Assembly (NCBI RefSeq): GCF_000686805.1
Contig: NZ_KK366018.1
Location: 285,759-349,758, forward strand
Length of the DNA stretch: 64,000 nt
Reading direction: 5' to 3'
DNA from: Bacillus sp. UNC41MFS5
Lineage (GTDB): Bacteria; Bacillota; Bacilli; Bacillales_B; DSM-18226
The notes beneath the pieces are model-generated. The model had not been told where the DNA came from. It saw only the letters and a program-made list of their open reading frames with translations, and ran no database searches. How positions within the stretch are numbered: position 1 is the first letter of the stretch; the number at the start of each line of letters is the position of its first letter. Positions 1 through 8,040 of the stretch are shown here, in pieces. Made by a program: the position numbers and the translations under genes.

Positions 1-1005
1 GGGCAGTAAATCCGTGAAATAGCTTAGTCCATTACCCATGACAATTGCCACAAACGTTGCCTGCAGAAGCTGAGCAACGATAATCTGCCATGATTGGGTC
101 GACACACTTAAGATCGTGAAATAGATAACAGCAATAAAACAGCCAATCATCATCAGAGATTTGTTTGAAATTTTTCTGCTCAGAGCGCCCAGCACAAGCA
201 TAATGGGAATTTCCAAACCAGCACAAATACTAACTACCAATCCGACATCAGTATGTGTACCATGGAGTTCATTCACAATAAATAACGGCGTGTTAATAAA
301 GTTAATCGCATTCACTGCAAACAGAAGGATAAAAGCGAGAAAAGAATGCCTGATCAGCTTACTTTTGATTATGGAAGTTCCTGTACTTTTACTTTCTCCA
401 GTATTGCTTAAAACCACTTTTCGTTTTTGCAAAAATAGGAATACAAGTGATGCAATGATAATAAAGATGGCAGTTGTCCCTAGAAAGAGTCCTTTGTATC
501 CATAGAGACCTATAATGAATGTCCCACCTAATGGACCGATTAGAAATCCAAGGGATACAAGTGATCGTAATGTAGACATTGCAAACGTCTTATCATCGGA
601 CTTGCTTTCATTTGCGGATTCCTGTGCACTAGCGTAGATTTGCGGCATGGCAGCAGCCCCTAATCCATTAAAAAATGTGACAGCAATCAGCAGAAAAATG
701 AAGTTATCAAACACTAAGTACGAAGCATAGCCCAAAGCAGATGAGACCATAGCTGAAATAATAATCCATCTTCGGTCCAGCCCGTGATCCGAACGTTTAG
801 CGATCAGCGAGTTTACTACCACGCCGCTTAATGAACTTACGGCCATAAACACGCCAAAGGCTCCCGTACTCATTCCAAACTCTTCTGTAGAATACAAGGA
901 TAAATACGGCATTGTAATAGAAATTCCGATACCGACCAGCAGCATACAAATGACGAATAAACTATATCCTTGGATTGTAAACAGGTTTTTTAACCGTAAA
1001 TACAA
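1..1005 (-). CDS. SetA-like sugar efflux MFS transporter (3' part, runs off window)
   Basis: The reading frame is open from a TTG start at 1005 down to base 1, so the C-terminus lies outside the window. The start is set by AAGGAGG placed 8 nt before TTG. The 335 visible residues form about ten hydrophobic helices. By eye they follow the E. coli SetA/SetB/SetC sugar efflux family: AKRSDHGLDRR in the first cytoplasmic loop, a GAAAMPQIYASAQE stretch, INTPLFIVNELHG and GLEIPIMLVLGA. The role inferred from the family is proton-driven export of sugars or sugar analogues. It lies 60 nt downstream of a HAD phosphatase on the same strand and probably shares its antiterminator-controlled transcript. 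No frameshift was found. Substrate unknown. Confidence 0.8.
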   Translation of the reverse strand, partial: MYLRLKNLFTIQGYSLFVICMLLVGIGISITMPYLSLYSTEEFGMSTGAFGVFMAVSSLSGVVVNSLIAKRSDHGLDRRWIIISAMVSSALGYASYLVFDNFIFLLIAVTFFNGLGAAAMPQIYASAQESANESKSDDKTFAMSTLRSLVSLGFLIGPLGGTFIIGLYGYKGLFLGTTAIFIIIASLVFLFLQKRKVVLSNTGESKSTGTSIIKSKLIRHSFLAFILLFAVNAINFINTPLFIVNELHGTHTDVGLVVSICAGLEIPIMLVLGALSRKISNKSLMMIGCFIAVIYFTILSVSTQSWQIIVAQLLQATFVAIVMGNGLSYFTDLLP

Positions 1006-1064
1006 CTGAAAATCCTCCTTTGACCTTACAAAATCATGCTCCGAAACAACAGATTCTAGTTAAC

Positions 1065-1916
1065 TTATAAAATATATTTTTCAATTGCGTATGCCACGCC
1101 ATGTTCATCATTGGTTAAAGTAACAAGATCACTATGTTTTTTGACTTCTTCCTCTGCATTTCCCATTGCGATAGATAACCCGGCTGCCTTAAACATCGGG
1201 ATATCATTGTTTTCATCTCCAATGGCCACTGTGTCTTCTAATGGTATTTGGAAATAGCGAGCCATTACTTTAAGACCGTTCCCTTTATTTCCATTAATGT
1301 GCATGACTTCAAGATTAAACGGGGATGAGGATGTAACATAGGTTTGTTCGATAGATTCCAAAACCATCTTCAGACGTAGTTTCTGCTCTGGATCAAGTCC
1401 TAATATCAAGAATTTTTGTATCGTGATTTCTTTATCATTAATTATATCTTCAAAATTTTCAAATAAGGTATGTCCGTATTCCCAAGGAGGTGTCGTGAAC
1501 ATTTTATAGTGTTTATTCTCGAAGTATTCTTCTGGTATTCGTCCTGATGATAAAACTTTTTCATAACGTTCGTTCCAATTTTTAAGTCCAAATGTTCCTT
1601 TATTAGTAGAGAAATTATAGGGCATAAATTCCTTCTCAAGCTCAAAGACAATTTTATTGCTTTGAGCTTGAGCCAAAGATGTTAACTCAATTAATTCCCC
1701 ATCAGCAAACAAAGCTGTTCCGTTATTCCCGCCAACGGGACAGTCTAAGTCGTATTTAGCCAATTCTGCATGAATCGATTTCAGTGGTCGTCCAGATAAT
1801 GCCATAACGATATGTCCTTGTTGTTGAGCTCTTTTAATAGCACGGATGTTTTCTTTACTAATTTCTTTATTTGAATTTAGGGTTGTTCCGTCCAAATCAA
1901 GTGCAATAAGTTTCAT
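1065..1916 (-). CDS. Cof-type HAD-IIB sugar-phosphate phosphatase
   Basis: This 283-residue protein has the HAD motifs in order: DLDGT near residues 7-11 (nucleophile and acid/base Asp), ALSGRP near 40, a Lys in GNKGNGLK near 215, and GDENNDIPMF near 235 binding Mg2+. Length and the large alpha/beta cap fit the Cof/YwpJ group, which dephosphorylates sugar phosphates and similar metabolites in the cytoplasm. The exact substrate cannot be read from sequence. It is the first gene after a leader with two RAT elements and a terminator, and is followed by a SetA-like exporter. A job in removing phosphate from accumulated sugar phosphates before export is therefore an inference worth testing. Confidence 0.88.
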   Translation of the reverse strand: MKLIALDLDGTTLNSNKEISKENIRAIKRAQQQGHIVMALSGRPLKSIHAELAKYDLDCPVGGNNGTALFADGELIELTSLAQAQSNKIVFELEKEFMPYNFSTNKGTFGLKNWNERYEKVLSSGRIPEEYFENKHYKMFTTPPWEYGHTLFENFEDIINDKEITIQKFLILGLDPEQKLRLKMVLESIEQTYVTSSSPFNLEVMHINGNKGNGLKVMARYFQIPLEDTVAIGDENNDIPMFKAAGLSIAMGNAEEEVKKHSDLVTLTNDEHGVAYAIEKYIL

Positions 1917-1957
1917 AAGTATTTTCTCTCCTCTGAAAAAAATTAATATTGAAATTA

Positions 1958-2027
1958 TAAAAAAAAGAAAAACCTAAACCACTAAAATTAAAGACGTAAA
2001 AAGTCAAATTTTAGCGATTTAGGTTTT
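1958..2027 (-). terminator. Rho-independent terminator in the HAD/efflux leader
   Basis: On the minus strand the arms 2027-2007 and 1989-1969 form a 21-bp stem (two G-U pairs) with a 17-nt loop, followed by a T-rich run. The 5' arm overlaps the end of the downstream RAT element, so the antiterminator and terminator folds are mutually exclusive, as in sacB and bglP leaders. Confidence 0.8.
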
Positions 2028-2083
2028 GCCTGAATAAACAGTAACAATCCATTTAGGTTTTGCCTGCATACCAGTAACAATCC
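2017..2083 (-). promoter_or_regulatory. Two tandem RAT (BglG/LicT-type antiterminator) elements
   Basis: Read on the minus strand, 2083-2051 and 2050-2017 each contain GGATTGTTACTG, a 6-10 nt centre, then CAGGCAAAACCTAAAT. This is the ribonucleic antiterminator sequence bound by PRD-type proteins such as LicT, SacT, SacY and BglG. The downstream copy overlaps the 5' arm of the terminator at 2027-1969 and is the likely functional switch. The upstream copy is a 33-bp near-identical duplicate. No PRD antiterminator gene is present in this window, so the protein must act from elsewhere. Confidence 0.8.
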
Positions 2084-2116
2084 TGTATCAAAAATCATTA
2101 TTTTCTTCTATACATA

Positions 2117-2144
2117 ATTATAAATATAAATTGGATGTTTACAA
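2117..2144 (-). promoter_or_regulatory. Promoter of the HAD/efflux operon
   Basis: Minus strand TTGTAA (2144-2139), 16 nt, TATAAT (2122-2117), placed about 30-40 nt before the first RAT element. It fits a SigA promoter. The rest of 2145-2248 shows no further element I can support. Confidence 0.55.
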
Positions 2145-2248
2145 TTGTTAAATGAACACGATTTGTTCATTATTAAACAAATTAATGATATTTGTTTATT
2201 ATCTTTAAGAATGATTGGTGGCCCTGTTCAAATTTTTCTTCAACTCGG

Positions 2249-3166
2249 TCAAAATCCTTTCCCTACAAAATGATTACAACGATTATGTTCATATTGGTCC
2301 AAATCGGCATTAACACTTTCCACTTGGATGGTTGCATGTTCCAAATCAAAAGTATCGTGTAATTCTCTTAATGCATTCTTTAAAATCGAGTCGTGGTTAT
2401 TATCTGAAATCACCAAGTGACAGCTGATCGATGGGAAATTTGATGTGATACTCCACACATGAAAATCATGCATACTTACCACACCTGGAATTTGAAGTAA
2501 TGTTTCTCGCACTTTTTCAATATCTAAGTTCGCTGGTTTACCTTCCATCAGCATGTGAATGGCATCGTTGGTAATCCCAATCCCGCTCTTTAAAATTAAT
2601 AAGGAAACAATTAAACTAGTTATTGGATCGGCAATGGTCCAGCCAAAATACATAATCAGTAAGGAAGCAATTATAGCACTAACGGAACCCAATAAATCAC
2701 CGATCACATGTAAAAAGGCAGCTCTCATGTTAATGTTTTCGCTAGTTTCTGATTGATGCATAATCCAAGCAACAATTATATTTACCAACGCGCCGATACT
2801 AGATATCAAAAGCATACCCGTACCGGAAATTACCTGTGGTTCAGTAAAACGTTGAAATGACTCCCACATGATTAAAATTGAAATAATAATTAATAGAACC
2901 CCATTAAATAAAGCTGATAAGATTTCCAATCGCTGATAACCAAATGTTTTACTCTCGCTCACTGCCCTTTTTCCTAAAATAAGAGCTAGTAATCCCACTC
3001 CCAAGGAAATGGAATCACTTAACATATGCCCAGCATCAGATAGAAGTGCTAGACTATTTGTCAAAGTCCCTCCAATGTACTCTAAAACCATAAAAACGGT
3101 AATAATGAGAAAAGCGATCATCAATGCTTTTTTATTTTGGTTGTGATGAGTGTGATTGTGCCCCAT
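2249..3166 (-). CDS. czcD: Cation diffusion facilitator (Zn/Cd/Co efflux)
   Basis: At 305 residues this is the usual length for bacterial CzcD-type CDF antiporters. A His-rich N-terminus (GHNHTHHNQ) precedes six membrane helices. The metal-site motifs are present: SDAGHMLSD in helix 2 and HVIGD in helix 5. A C-terminal cytoplasmic domain begins near residue 215 (PGVVSMHDFHVWSITS), typical of the metal-sensing dimerisation domain. The expected role is proton- or potassium-coupled export of Zn2+, Co2+ or Cd2+ from the cytoplasm. It is monocistronic. An inverted repeat over a possible -10 lies upstream at 3241-3272. It shares only the inter-terminator space with the downstream HAD operon. Confidence 0.9.
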   Translation of the reverse strand: MGHNHTHHNQNKKALMIAFLIITVFMVLEYIGGTLTNSLALLSDAGHMLSDSISLGVGLLALILGKRAVSESKTFGYQRLEILSALFNGVLLIIISILIMWESFQRFTEPQVISGTGMLLISSIGALVNIIVAWIMHQSETSENINMRAAFLHVIGDLLGSVSAIIASLLIMYFGWTIADPITSLIVSLLILKSGIGITNDAIHMLMEGKPANLDIEKVRETLLQIPGVVSMHDFHVWSITSNFPSISCHLVISDNNHDSILKNALRELHDTFDLEHATIQVESVNADLDQYEHNRCNHFVGKGF

Positions 3167-3240
3167 AGTATCTCCTTTGCCAGGGTTAAATTTTTATTCA
3201 AATCTATCATTCAATCTAATAAGAGAAATATATTCGAGTA

Positions 3241-3272
3241 AATCTAGTATTATACTTATAAATTTCTAGATT
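3241..3272 (-). promoter_or_regulatory. Candidate operator/promoter upstream of czcD
   Basis: AATCTAG (3241-3247) and CTAGATT (3266-3272) form an inverted repeat with an 18-nt spacer, and the spacer holds TATAAT on the minus strand. A metal-responsive ArsR-type repressor site is possible, but neither the -35 nor a known consensus is clear. Confidence 0.3.
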
Positions 3273-3403
3273 ATTTGTGTTTAGGAACTGCCATGCGTAC
3301 ACGACAGCTGCAAGGTAGCTCTATCTACTATTATTAATACATCCGTCTCTTCCGCATTTAATTGTGGTATGATTAGATAAGTTTATATTTAAGGAGTGAA
3401 ATC

Positions 3404-3658
3404 ATGAGTGTACATAAAGATTTAATTAAACATGCGGCAAATCAGCATGAAACCTATCAACAATTTTTAGCGCTCGATCAACAACGTGAAGAATATATCG
3501 AAGAAGCGATTGAGTTATGTAAACAAGGCCTAGCCTTTTCCACTGATAAAATAAACGCAGTAACAAATAGTATAAATAAAATCAACCTGCGCTTTATCCC
3601 GACACGAGAATTCGTTACGAGCGAAATGGTTCAAGAATTTGTGAAAAAAAGCAAATAA
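3404..3658 (+). CDS. ypbS: DUF2533-like small protein (YpbS-like)
   Basis: This 84-residue soluble, helical protein starts at ATG with AAGGAG 7 nt upstream. Its pattern (VHKDLIKHAANQHETYQQFLALDQQREEYIEEAIELCKQG, then RFIPTREFVTSEMVQEFV) resembles the Bacillus YpbS/DUF2533 family as I remember it. Function is unknown in the family. It is monocistronic and closed by a strong hairpin at 3668-3705 that also faces the convergent gene. The family assignment is by recall of sequence pattern only. Confidence 0.6.
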   Translation: MSVHKDLIKHAANQHETYQQFLALDQQREEYIEEAIELCKQGLAFSTDKINAVTNSINKINLRFIPTREFVTSEMVQEFVKKSK

Positions 3659-3667
3659 TATAACAAA

Positions 3668-3705
3668 ACGGACAGTATCTAATCATACTGTCCGTCTTTG
3701 TTTTA
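3668..3705 (+). terminator. Bidirectional terminator
   Basis: ACGGACAGTAT (3668-3678) pairs with ATACTGTCCGT (3685-3695) over a 6-nt loop, followed by CTTTGTTTT. The opposite strand also has a T-rich exit, so it can serve both convergent genes. Confidence 0.85.
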
Positions 3706-4200
3706 TTACTTTTTAAAAATGGTTGCGATAATTTGATCATAGGTCATTTCTGTATCAACCACGAATGTACCTGGGCGCAAATTTTTCTCGACACCTTTTT
3801 TCTCTACATCTTGTGAGAATTTAAAGGCATCAGGTACGATTTTTGATTTTACAAGCATTCTGCCGACATCGATGCTCGTCATCCCTTGTGTAACGGAAAT
3901 AACTGATCGGTAGGCAATCTTTTGGGAACCATTAGTAGCCGTGGAAGCGGTGGAAGCGGCTTTTTTTGCTGCTTCAAGCGTTTTATCATATTCTGCCTTT
4001 GGTTGTACAACATAACCAGCAGCAAGAAGTTTGTCCTTCATCTCAGTTTCAGTTGGTTGAGCGACTGTTTTCTGCTCAGTTTTGGTTGGTTTGGCGGCTG
4101 CTTTTGTGACCACAGGATCTTCAGTAAAGTAAACAGCACCACAAATGGTCGTAGCTAGAAGAATTCCGGCCGCAAAGCTGCTCACTACATTAAATTTCAT
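3706..4200 (-). CDS. Membrane-anchored protein with MltG/YceG-like N-terminal domain
   Basis: A 164-residue protein with one N-terminal membrane helix (about residues 5-25), a low-complexity Lys/Thr/Ala/Glu linker to about residue 95, and a final 60-residue domain (VTQGMTSIDVGRMLVKSKIVP ... RPGTFVVDTEMTYDQIIATI). That domain matches the LysM-like N-terminal part of YceG/MltG endolytic transglycosylases. The catalytic MltG domain, about 200 residues longer, is absent, so lytic activity is unlikely. A peptidoglycan-associated or regulatory role is an inference. Its ATG lies 11 bp inside the end of the upstream gene, implying translational coupling. Confidence 0.65.
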   Translation of the reverse strand: MKFNVVSSFAAGILLATTICGAVYFTEDPVVTKAAAKPTKTEQKTVAQPTETEMKDKLLAAGYVVQPKAEYDKTLEAAKKAASTASTATNGSQKIAYRSVISVTQGMTSIDVGRMLVKSKIVPDAFKFSQDVEKKGVEKNLRPGTFVVDTEMTYDQIIATIFKK

Positions 4201-4573
4201 GGACTAATTTGCTCCTTTCATCCTTTGCAGCTAGATACGGAGCTAGAAATTGTTGAATTTCATTCTCTGAAACTTGTTTTTTCTGTGCAATGGTCTCAAT
4301 TGAATATTTCCGTTTATATAAATCTAGTACTTCGCGTTTGAAAATAACTTCTTCCGGAGTCAGCTGAATGCCTGCTTCCTTGGTGACCACTTCAATATCT
4401 AGTTCAAGACTACGAATTTGCTCTTGTACGTTATTGATATCTTTCATTACAGCAACATGAACCAAATCAATTTCTTTTTGTTTTTGTTTTTCTACTTTAC
4501 GATTCGATGCCATTGAAACGATTAGCAATACAGCAGATATCGCAATTAACAGAATTATTGTCCATTCCATCAT
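4190..4573 (-). CDS. Single-pass membrane protein of unknown function
   Basis: The 127-residue form starting at 4573 is preferred because AAGGAGG sits 8 nt before this ATG. An upstream in-frame start (4609) has no such site. An N-terminal hydrophobic helix (WTIILLIAISAVLLIVSMA) precedes a charged, coiled-coil-prone cytoplasmic part. The end (YKRKYSIETIAQKKQVSENEIQQFLAPY) reads like a short helix-turn-helix but is too brief to call. It is coupled with the MltG-N-like gene downstream. No function recognised. Confidence 0.6.
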   Translation of the reverse strand: MMEWTIILLIAISAVLLIVSMASNRKVEKQKQKEIDLVHVAVMKDINNVQEQIRSLELDIEVVTKEAGIQLTPEEVIFKREVLDLYKRKYSIETIAQKKQVSENEIQQFLAPYLAAKDERSKLVHEI

Positions 4574-4767
4574 ATTAGTTTCCTCCTTAATTAACACACA
4601 GCAATCCACAATTACCTATTATACATCGTAAAGATAAATTTTTCGATAAAAACCGACTAAATGAGACACAAGTCGGACGGATTTTACAAATCGAACCTTT
4701 AATTCTATAAAATTACTTCATAGAAATGCACTTGGAGCTAATTGAAACACCAATGAAAATATAAATA

Positions 4768-4794
4768 AAAGCAATGCAGCTATTGCATTGCTTT
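4768..4794 (-). terminator. Terminator after the RDD gene
   Basis: AAAGCAATGCA pairs with TGCATTGCTTT over a 5-nt loop, and the minus strand continues with TTTTATTTAT. It lies about 20 nt beyond the RDD gene stop. Confidence 0.7.
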
Positions 4795-4815
4795 CTACCT
4801 GTTTAATACTCGTTC

Positions 4816-5619
4816 TTACAGTTCAAACTCCCATTCCTCGCGAAGTACTAAATAAAGCACTAGCAGGTTGTTTTCTAATTCAGCAGTCGTTTTCCCTGCT
4901 GAGTCCAATCCGACTTTCGGAAATAATAACTCTGCGATTTGTTCCGTCAGTTGATTTCTTTCGTCTATTGTGATTTGTAGAAACCGATTTGCATATGTTT
5001 TGACCAATTTCCATTCTTTTATCCCTAATGATTTCAATGTCCATTCATCAATCATAAGTTCATTTTTTGAAAGACCTCTGCTGTCTATTTCAATTTCTAA
5101 CCGAGATTGTTTCTTTTTCTGTTTTGCCCTACGCTCATGAACGACAATCGTTCCAGCAACAAGATCGCCAAGCCGTTTATGTTTCGAATGAAAAAAAATC
5201 ATAATAATTCCGAGAAAGTAAGCTGTCGGCAAGGAATCGATTATACGAATCAAATTACGGATAAAGCTGGAAAGCAATGTGATGCTGTGACCATTCTCTT
5301 GAATGACACGAATTCCCATTAACTTCTTCCCAAGTGTTCTTCCGCCAGAAAAAAACTCATACACAAAAAAGTAGCCTGTATTAACGAGAAACAACGCAAT
5401 AATCGTTATCGCAATAGGCAGTGAATTCCCAATGAAAATAAATTCCATTTTAGACATACCATCTAAAACGAAAAAAAGGAGAATCAACGACAAAATATTA
5501 AACGCCATTAAAAGCAACTGGTCGATAATAAAGGCAGCCGACCTGCTGCCTAAACCAGCAATCTGAAACTGAATGGAAACAAATTCAGGTGTTTTTATAT
5601 CTAAATGATCTTCATTCAT
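4816..5619 (-). CDS. RDD family membrane protein
   Basis: The 267-residue form begins at the ATG at 5619, preceded by GGGAG; an ATG 18 bp upstream is poorer. The RDD domain covers about residues 15-155: LGSRSAAFIIDQLLL gives the conserved Arg and Asp, GGRTLGKKLMGIRVI the central motif, and KHKRLGDLVAGTIVV the closing RLGD. There are about four membrane segments. The C-terminal 100 residues are soluble and charged. The biochemical role is unresolved, although some RDD proteins act as Na+(Li+,K+)/H+ antiporters. It is divergent from a SpoIIM-family gene, and RDD, SpoIIM, DUF58 and MoxR recur together in other Gram-positives. Confidence 0.82.
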   Translation of the reverse strand: MNEDHLDIKTPEFVSIQFQIAGLGSRSAAFIIDQLLLMAFNILSLILLFFVLDGMSKMEFIFIGNSLPIAITIIALFLVNTGYFFVYEFFSGGRTLGKKLMGIRVIQENGHSITLLSSFIRNLIRIIDSLPTAYFLGIIMIFFHSKHKRLGDLVAGTIVVHERRAKQKKKQSRLEIEIDSRGLSKNELMIDEWTLKSLGIKEWKLVKTYANRFLQITIDERNQLTEQIAELLFPKVGLDSAGKTTAELENNLLVLYLVLREEWEFEL

Positions 5620-5729
5620 ATGTTTCTCCCATCTCAAGATGATAATTTCTATTTCTATTTTTCTACAATATTACTATAATTAAGAAGAATAAAGACTTAT
5701 TTTCCTAGCCCCAAAAAGTAGGTGTCAAA

Positions 5730-6704
5730 ATGAATGTAAAACAATTTGTCAAAATGCATCGAGACGAATGGAAACAGCTAGAACAATTTGTGGCAACCAT
5801 GAGTAAGCGCAGACTTGCCATTACAGGAGAACAAATTACACACTACCATCGACTCTATCAAAAAGCAGCCCAGAATCTCTCCTACAGTCAGACCTATTTT
5901 CCTCATGATGAAGTCACCAATTATTTGAACGGACTTGTGGCGAAATCACATAATCTTTTGTACAAAGACCAAGTCTCTAGCTTCAAGCAAATTCGTTATT
6001 TTTTTAGCCAAAAATTTATTGGTCTATTGCTTGAACAATGGAAGTTTGTCATAGCTGCGATGATCTTATTTCTCATTGGCGGTTTTGGAAGCTTTTTATC
6101 CGTCATGAATGATCCATTACATATCTATTCTATTCTCCCCGCGGAAATAGCCAAAGGTGTGGACCCAGACCAACTCGGGAAGGGTCATGAAGCGGTAGAC
6201 TCCTCCCTCATGTCGGCGAGCATCATGACAAATAATATTAAAGTAGCCATCTTTGCTTTTGCTGGAGGCATCACCTTTGGGCTCGTAACGGTTTATTTAA
6301 TGGTCTACAATGGCATCATTATTGGAGCGCTTGCTGCCCTGTTTTGGCATCACGAAAAATCGTATGATTTTTGGGCGTACATCGTTCCCCATGGAATGAT
6401 TGAGCTGACGGCGATTTTTATTGCCGGTGGCGCAGGTCTTCTAATGGGCTATAAGCTGTTTGTTCCAGGACAATATTCAAGGAGTTATCAATTAAAGCAG
6501 CAAGCAATAAGATCCGTTCAACTCCTGCTCGGTACAATTCCTTTGTTTGTCATTGCCGGCATCATTGAAGGGTTTATTACTCCGGCAGATATTTCATTAG
6601 AAGCAAAGTACATCGTTGCTTTCTTAACCGTGATCGGACTGATTCTTTATGTAGCGATTGGCAAGATAAAACTCAAGAAAGCTATAATAGATTCTGATTC
6701 ATAA
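5730..6704 (+). CDS. SpoIIM-family (stage II sporulation protein M-like) membrane protein
   Basis: A 324-residue polytopic protein: about 100 soluble residues, then six hydrophobic segments with the DUF95/SpoIIM pattern (ASIMTNNIKVAIFAFAGGITFGL, PHGMIELTAIFIAGGAGLLMG). It is much longer than true SpoIIM (about 215 residues), so it is the SpoIIM-like paralogue found beside MoxR/DUF58/RDD genes rather than the DMP-complex engulfment protein. It is transcribed away from the RDD gene, and its 3' end overlaps the convergent DUF58 gene by 23 bp. Function unknown. Confidence 0.78.
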   Translation: MNVKQFVKMHRDEWKQLEQFVATMSKRRLAITGEQITHYHRLYQKAAQNLSYSQTYFPHDEVTNYLNGLVAKSHNLLYKDQVSSFKQIRYFFSQKFIGLLLEQWKFVIAAMILFLIGGFGSFLSVMNDPLHIYSILPAEIAKGVDPDQLGKGHEAVDSSLMSASIMTNNIKVAIFAFAGGITFGLVTVYLMVYNGIIIGALAALFWHHEKSYDFWAYIVPHGMIELTAIFIAGGAGLLMGYKLFVPGQYSRSYQLKQQAIRSVQLLLGTIPLFVIAGIIEGFITPADISLEAKYIVAFLTVIGLILYVAIGKIKLKKAIIDSDS

Positions 6705-8040
6705 GGTCAATATAATGTGAAACGGCGGTAATCGCTAATTTCTCCTCACGGGCCTCAATCATAACGAGGCCTTGTTTTTCCCACTTGTTCTTTTCCCTTT
6801 TCTTAAAAAGAATTTGCTGCTGGGCAATACTTTTTTGCATCGATGCTTGGACCGTATTCGGCTCCTTTTTCACTTTATTTAATAGTGTCTGATCTTCAAT
6901 ACCTATCATCAAAAATAAATGCCGTTGTCGGAGCCGTTTTAAGAGGATAAGAGCACTTTCCTCGTGCAGGAAGGTACGCACATCACTTAATAATAACAGC
7001 AGACTTCGTTTCTTTTGGACCGTTTCCAGGTAATGCAACACAGCAGCATAATTTGACTCAGCTGCATCCACATTTACTGAATAAATCGCTTGAAGAATGG
7101 TCTGCAGATGTGCCATCCCTTTCGCAGGCGGTACAAAGACTTTTATATCCTTTGAAAAGGCAAGAACAGACACATAATCCCCCTTTTGGAGAGCTGCGGC
7201 TGCTACAGTCAAGGCTGCTTCCAACGCTTTTTCTAAACGATTCCCCTTCGATAATTCTGCCCCCATCATTCTTCCGCAATCAATTAAGATGGTAATATAC
7301 TTTCCATGCTCTGGTTCATATTCATTCGTCATTACTTCACGGAGCTTTGCGGTTTGACGCCAGTTGATTTTACGGGGATCATCTCCCACCACATAATTTC
7401 TAATTTTGGCAAAATCACCAACTCCGCTGCGCTGTCTCCGTATCTTTAACCCTTCGTATGCCAAATACTTCTGTGCACTTTCTAAATACTGTTTGGTTTC
7501 CGTTAAATCTGGAATAACTTTTATTTCATCCCGTAATTCAACAGTCACTTGCTTTTCCCATAAACCAAGCAAACTCGAATAACGAAGATAAAACCTATTA
7601 ACCTCATACATGCCTCTATTAATTGCAATGGTTTCATAAGTAACATTCACGCTTGCTTCCCTCGGGATTGAGCCGAAAATTGGAAACGGCCTTACAAAAG
7701 ACTGTGGTAAGCCGTCCACCATACGGTATGAGAAAGGATAGGTAGAAGCATTCTGAACCTCAATCGTTACCGGATAGGTCATTCCTCTTTCTAATTCCGC
7801 AGGGATGGTTCGTTGAAAGGAAAGCTGTTTTTTTGAAGGTGAAAAAAACAAGTCTAGCAGACTTACCAAAAATAAAATGAGATCTACTGTAAAGACAAAC
7901 TCCCATGAGATTTTCCATAAGGTACTAATACCTAAAACTAGGGATAGAATGAGGAAAACCAGCAATAATCGTTTAGTTGGTAAAACTCCTCTATCTCGGA
8001 ACAGGAACCGAGCCCACCAGCTCTTCAATAATTTGGTCAA
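6682..8040 (-). CDS. DUF58 domain protein (MoxR partner)
   Basis: A 452-residue protein with two N-terminal membrane helices (about 25-70). It then has an immunoglobulin-like stretch and the DUF58 core around residues 195-260 (YLAYEGLKIRRQRSGVGDF, VGDDPRKINWRQTAK), followed by a vWA-like domain with ILIDCGRMMGAE. The start is TTG at 8040, set by GGAGGGAG 7 nt upstream, which makes a 50-bp overlap with the MoxR gene. DUF58/vWA proteins act with MoxR AAA+ ATPases, probably as metal-dependent chaperone or maturation modules at the membrane. It is the last gene of the operon, convergent with the SpoIIM-like gene. Confidence 0.85.
   Translation of the reverse strand: MTKLLKSWWARFLFRDRGVLPTKRLLLVFLILSLVLGISTLWKISWEFVFTVDLILFLVSLLDLFFSPSKKQLSFQRTIPAELERGMTYPVTIEVQNASTYPFSYRMVDGLPQSFVRPFPIFGSIPREASVNVTYETIAINRGMYEVNRFYLRYSSLLGLWEKQVTVELRDEIKVIPDLTETKQYLESAQKYLAYEGLKIRRQRSGVGDFAKIRNYVVGDDPRKINWRQTAKLREVMTNEYEPEHGKYITILIDCGRMMGAELSKGNRLEKALEAALTVAAAALQKGDYVSVLAFSKDIKVFVPPAKGMAHLQTILQAIYSVNVDAAESNYAAVLHYLETVQKKRSLLLLLSDVRTFLHEESALILLKRLRQRHLFLMIGIEDQTLLNKVKKEPNTVQASMQKSIAQQQILFKKREKNKWEKQGLVMIEAREEKLAITAVSHYIDLMNQNLL

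Noticed and set aside
161..505. Plus-strand open frame of 114 codons
   Set aside because: It lies antisense to the intact SetA-like transporter, which has clear family motifs.
1..505. Possible frameshifted or broken MFS gene at the window edge
   Set aside because: Continuous translation from TTG 1005 to base 1 shows a single intact frame; it only lacks its end because the window stops.
1442..1651. Minus-strand 69-codon frame inside the HAD gene
   Set aside because: It is an alternative frame of the HAD phosphatase, which is intact.
2017..2083. Riboswitch of another class for the HAD leader
   Set aside because: The sequence matches RAT elements in both conserved halves and overlaps the terminator as expected; no metabolite riboswitch motif was seen.
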